From Eukaryota sp. TZLM1-RC (lineage: Eukaryota; Metamonada: BaSk clade), in the NCBI GenBank assembly GCA_040285825.1, contig JAUPSS010000004.1, forward strand, positions 2,522,550-2,586,549: 64,000 bases of DNA, in the 5' to 3' direction. Below are positions 62,427 through 64,000 of this stretch, one piece after another. Positions within the stretch are counted from its first letter, which is position 1, and every line of letters begins with the position of its first letter. Both the position numbers and the translations under genes were made by a program. The notes under the pieces were generated by a model, which saw only the letters and a list, made by a program, of their open reading frames with translations, had not been told where the DNA came from and did not search any database.

Positions 62427-63280
62427 CTAAGGAGTCTTGCCAGAGGTTGGAGGGATATGAATTACTCCTCTAGTAGGAAATTCCGAAGAAGGAACATATT
62501 GAGTTGAATGGACTTCTGAAGGAGCTACCGTAGTAGCAACAGAAGTATCAGGAAGACCTGCTACATGAACTTCTTGAGAAGGAGTAGTAGGATTAGGGTT
62601 ACCAGCAAAGACTGCAGGAGGAGCTGGTTGTCGCGGTGGGCTGCTTTCCATTGGCGCTTCCGTAGAAGAAGTGGAAGGGACGACAGGAGCGCAAACTATA
62701 GGTGAAGAGGGAGACTCTACCATCTTGAGCTTCAGCAGCTCAGATGTCTTGTTGCTGGCCGAGTCAGGGTCAGTCTGGTTGATAATATACTTCAGATAAT
62801 CATCTCAAGTACTGAACTGTTCAGGACCTAAAAGGAATCTTCAACCTCTCCTTCAGAAGCAGGGGGAGGAGAAAGAGGTACAAAGTTTTCCACATTAGAG
62901 GGAGGAACAGGAAGACCGATAGGAACCACAGGAACATCCGTGGATGGAATAGAACCTTGACCCGGAGGGTGAAAGGAAGTATCACTTCTCTCGCCACCAG
63001 AGGGTAGTTCTGTTCCCAACTGAGGAGTTTGGGAGGAAAAATTTGAAGCATTGGGTTGCGTGAAAGAATCTCCGGAAAGAGGAGTCGACGCAGGAGGAGG
63101 AGAAGCATTGCTTCCCTCGGACCCAGTTGTCAAGGGTTGTTCTGTACCCGACTGAGGAGTTCGGGAGGAAGAACTCGAATGGTGAGACGTAGGAGGATCA
63201 GTCCTACCAGCCTCGGATGTGTCATTGGAACCACCCAAAGGTGATGCAATACGTATTGATGATCTGCGGGGGTTAGACAT
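62427..63280 (-). pseudogene. G2 gag N-terminal part, starting within the LTR
   Basis: Frames 62828-63280 and 62427-62723, Pro/Ser/Thr-rich and probably disordered (SNDTSEAGRTDPP, VPVVPIGLPVPP). ATG 63280 lies inside the 5' LTR: the first eight codons (MSNPRRSS) are the last 24 bases of the LTR. A stop near 62828 separates the two frames, and DDYLKYIINQTDPDSASNK follows. Confidence 0.7.
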
Positions 63281-63404
63281 AGTATTCCTGAAATGTAAAG
63301 TAATTTATTACAAGGGAAAGAGGATTTGCCTTAACTTAAGCGCGTGGGCGCAATGGTACAATATACTATAAATAAACTATTATAAATATTATTCAAGGCT
63401 AACA
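63257..63404 (-). repeat. G2 5' LTR
   Basis: 148 bp. In the element's direction it begins TGTTAGCCTTGAAT and ends with the gag start codons. CAGG target repeat at 63405-63408. Confidence 0.88.
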
Positions 63405-63490
63405 CAGGACGAGTAAGTTGAAAGTCGAATATCTGTTATGATCTTCAACATCACATTCAGCACGAAAACTTTGTTCCTTATCACAATGAC
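63405..63490 (-). mobile_element. Non-LTR retrotransposon, continuation beyond G2
   Basis: 63440-63485 resembles the family A segment near 17375-17405 (a CATCACATTCAGCA-like stretch), in the RT thumb region, so the LINE interrupted at 56151 resumes here. Confidence 0.5.
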
Positions 63491-63500
63491 GAGATATTAG

Positions 63501-63731
63501 AGTGAAGCTCGAATTGTTAGACTGATTGATGAAAACCATAAGTCTGTATTCTTGACAAATGTATATGACAAGGATTCATATTTTGCACACTGCACAGAAA
63601 GTGTTTGCGACAATATAAAAAAATACTGTTTGGAAGGTAGTTCCTTGGACATTTGTTATTCACGAGGCAGGTCAGCCGTAATAAGTAAAAAGAGGAGTAA
63701 ATCATATGGATGTTATCTGGAATTTAAGTGA
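63501..63731 (+). other. Unidentified open reading frame without start codon
   Basis: 77 codons between TAG 63498-63500 and TGA 63729-63731. It reads VRLIDENHKSVFLTNVYDKD and YCLEGSSLDICYSRGRSAV, with a Lys/Arg-rich end. No ATG opens it, so it could be an internal exon or a decayed gene. Its seven Cys codons are unusual. No family recognised. Confidence 0.3.
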
Positions 63732-63850
63732 AGATCAAGAACATCACATGTGATGGTGATAGTTTAAGTCTATAGTTGATAAATATTCCTGCATATAGGT
63801 CTATAGAGATAGAATACAATTTCTCTGCAATCAAGCCAAGTTCAAGTCAT

Positions 63851-64000
63851 ATGATGCTATCTTCATCGTCATTGGTGTTTGTTGTTAGTTATTATGATGA
63901 AGTAATTAACCAATTCCTTGATACATTGAGTACTATTTCTGTAAGAAATGATCAAACGATGAAGTTGGATGATGTATCAAGAGGCTGTTTCGATTTAAGT
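63851..64000 (+). CDS. Partial open reading frame at right edge
   Basis: ATG 63851 opens a frame that is still open after 50 codons at the window end: MMLSSSSLVFVVSYYDEVIN, then a mixed, protein-like sequence. A gene starting here is plausible, but 50 codons is little evidence and the product is unknown. Confidence 0.35.
   Translation, partial: MMLSSSSLVFVVSYYDEVINQFLDTLSTISVRNDQTMKLDDVSRGCFDLS

Larger units (their letters stand above)
56152..63404 (-). mobile_element. Ty3/gypsy-type LTR retrotransposon G2 (near-complete, 4-bp TSD)
   Basis: LTRs 56152-56310 (3') and 63257-63404 (5'), each TGATGATCTG...GGCTAACA. CAGG flanks at 56148-56151 and 63405-63408. Order on the minus strand: gag, zinc knuckle, protease, RT, RNase H, integrase. 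Several in-frame stops and frameshifts. Inserted into a family D non-LTR copy, whose sequence continues on both sides. The LTRs differ by an ~11-bp deletion and some substitutions. Confidence 0.92.

Noticed and set aside
50903-62430. Alternative genetic code with TAA/TAG read as Gln, suggested by in-frame stops in the MULE, G2 and the RING gene
   Set aside because: RPL7, PSMA2 and MED10 end at TAG, and malic enzyme, AMPK beta and the triphosphatase end at TAA, at the expected protein ends. The transposons also contain TGA stops. Ordinary decay explains it.
56152-63404. Endogenous retrovirus with an envelope gene
   Set aside because: No envelope ORF follows the integrase; the order is plain Ty3/gypsy.

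Overview
The window is nuclear DNA of a eukaryotic protist. It is AT-rich and carries spliceosomal introns, a proteasome subunit, a ribosomal protein, a Mediator-like subunit, an AMPK beta subunit, Ty3/gypsy LTR elements and non-LTR retrotransposons. I cannot name the species. A DNAAF4-like gene (CS domain plus TPR-like tail) implies an organism with, or descended from one with, motile cilia. The introns I can place are extremely short (29-31 nt), three of the four starting GTTTGT. Genes are tightly packed: two divergent pairs are separated by only 50 and 75 bp.

Layout. 1-3.4 kb: a decayed Fanzor (eukaryotic TnpB-like RuvC nuclease) broken by non-LTR insertions. 3.5-8.8 kb: host genes MED10-like, AMPK beta, an mRNA 5'-triphosphatase recovered by placing two 29-nt introns, and an RCC1-LRR protein. 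9-12 kb: a hAT transposase relic and empty sequence. 12.2-14.4 kb: a second RCC1-LRR paralogue. 14.5-18.6 kb: non-LTR elements. 19.0-20.1 kb: a RING/B-box protein with a C-terminal amidotransferase-like domain and one in-frame TAG. 20.2-22.3 kb: a 5'-truncated non-LTR element with a 16-bp target duplication. 23.6-27.7 kb: malic enzyme (two 31-nt introns), RPL7 and PSMA2. 28.4-35.2 kb: gypsy element G1 with both LTRs. 35.2-38.4 kb: a solo LTR and relics of a different reverse transcriptase and of hAT. 38.7-40.9 kb: another non-LTR copy. 41.3-44.2 kb: a BTB protein ending in the same domain as the RING protein. 45.1-50.7 kb: cystatin, DNAAF4 and a coiled-coil protein kinase. 50.7-63.5 kb: nested transposons (a MULE inside an LTR, gag debris, and a non-LTR copy split by gypsy element G2). 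63.5-64 kb: two unidentified coding-like stretches.

The most noteworthy points are: the Fanzor fossil; a C-terminal domain shared between a BTB protein and a RING/B-box protein, suggesting an uncharacterised ubiquitin-linked family; an LTR family whose gag start codon lies inside the LTR and whose three datable insertions all show 4-bp target duplications; and the tiny introns, which mean ordinary ORF calling will miss exons here.

All identifications come from reading motifs by eye. No similarity search was run. Stops, frameshifts and repeat ends were read directly from the sequence.
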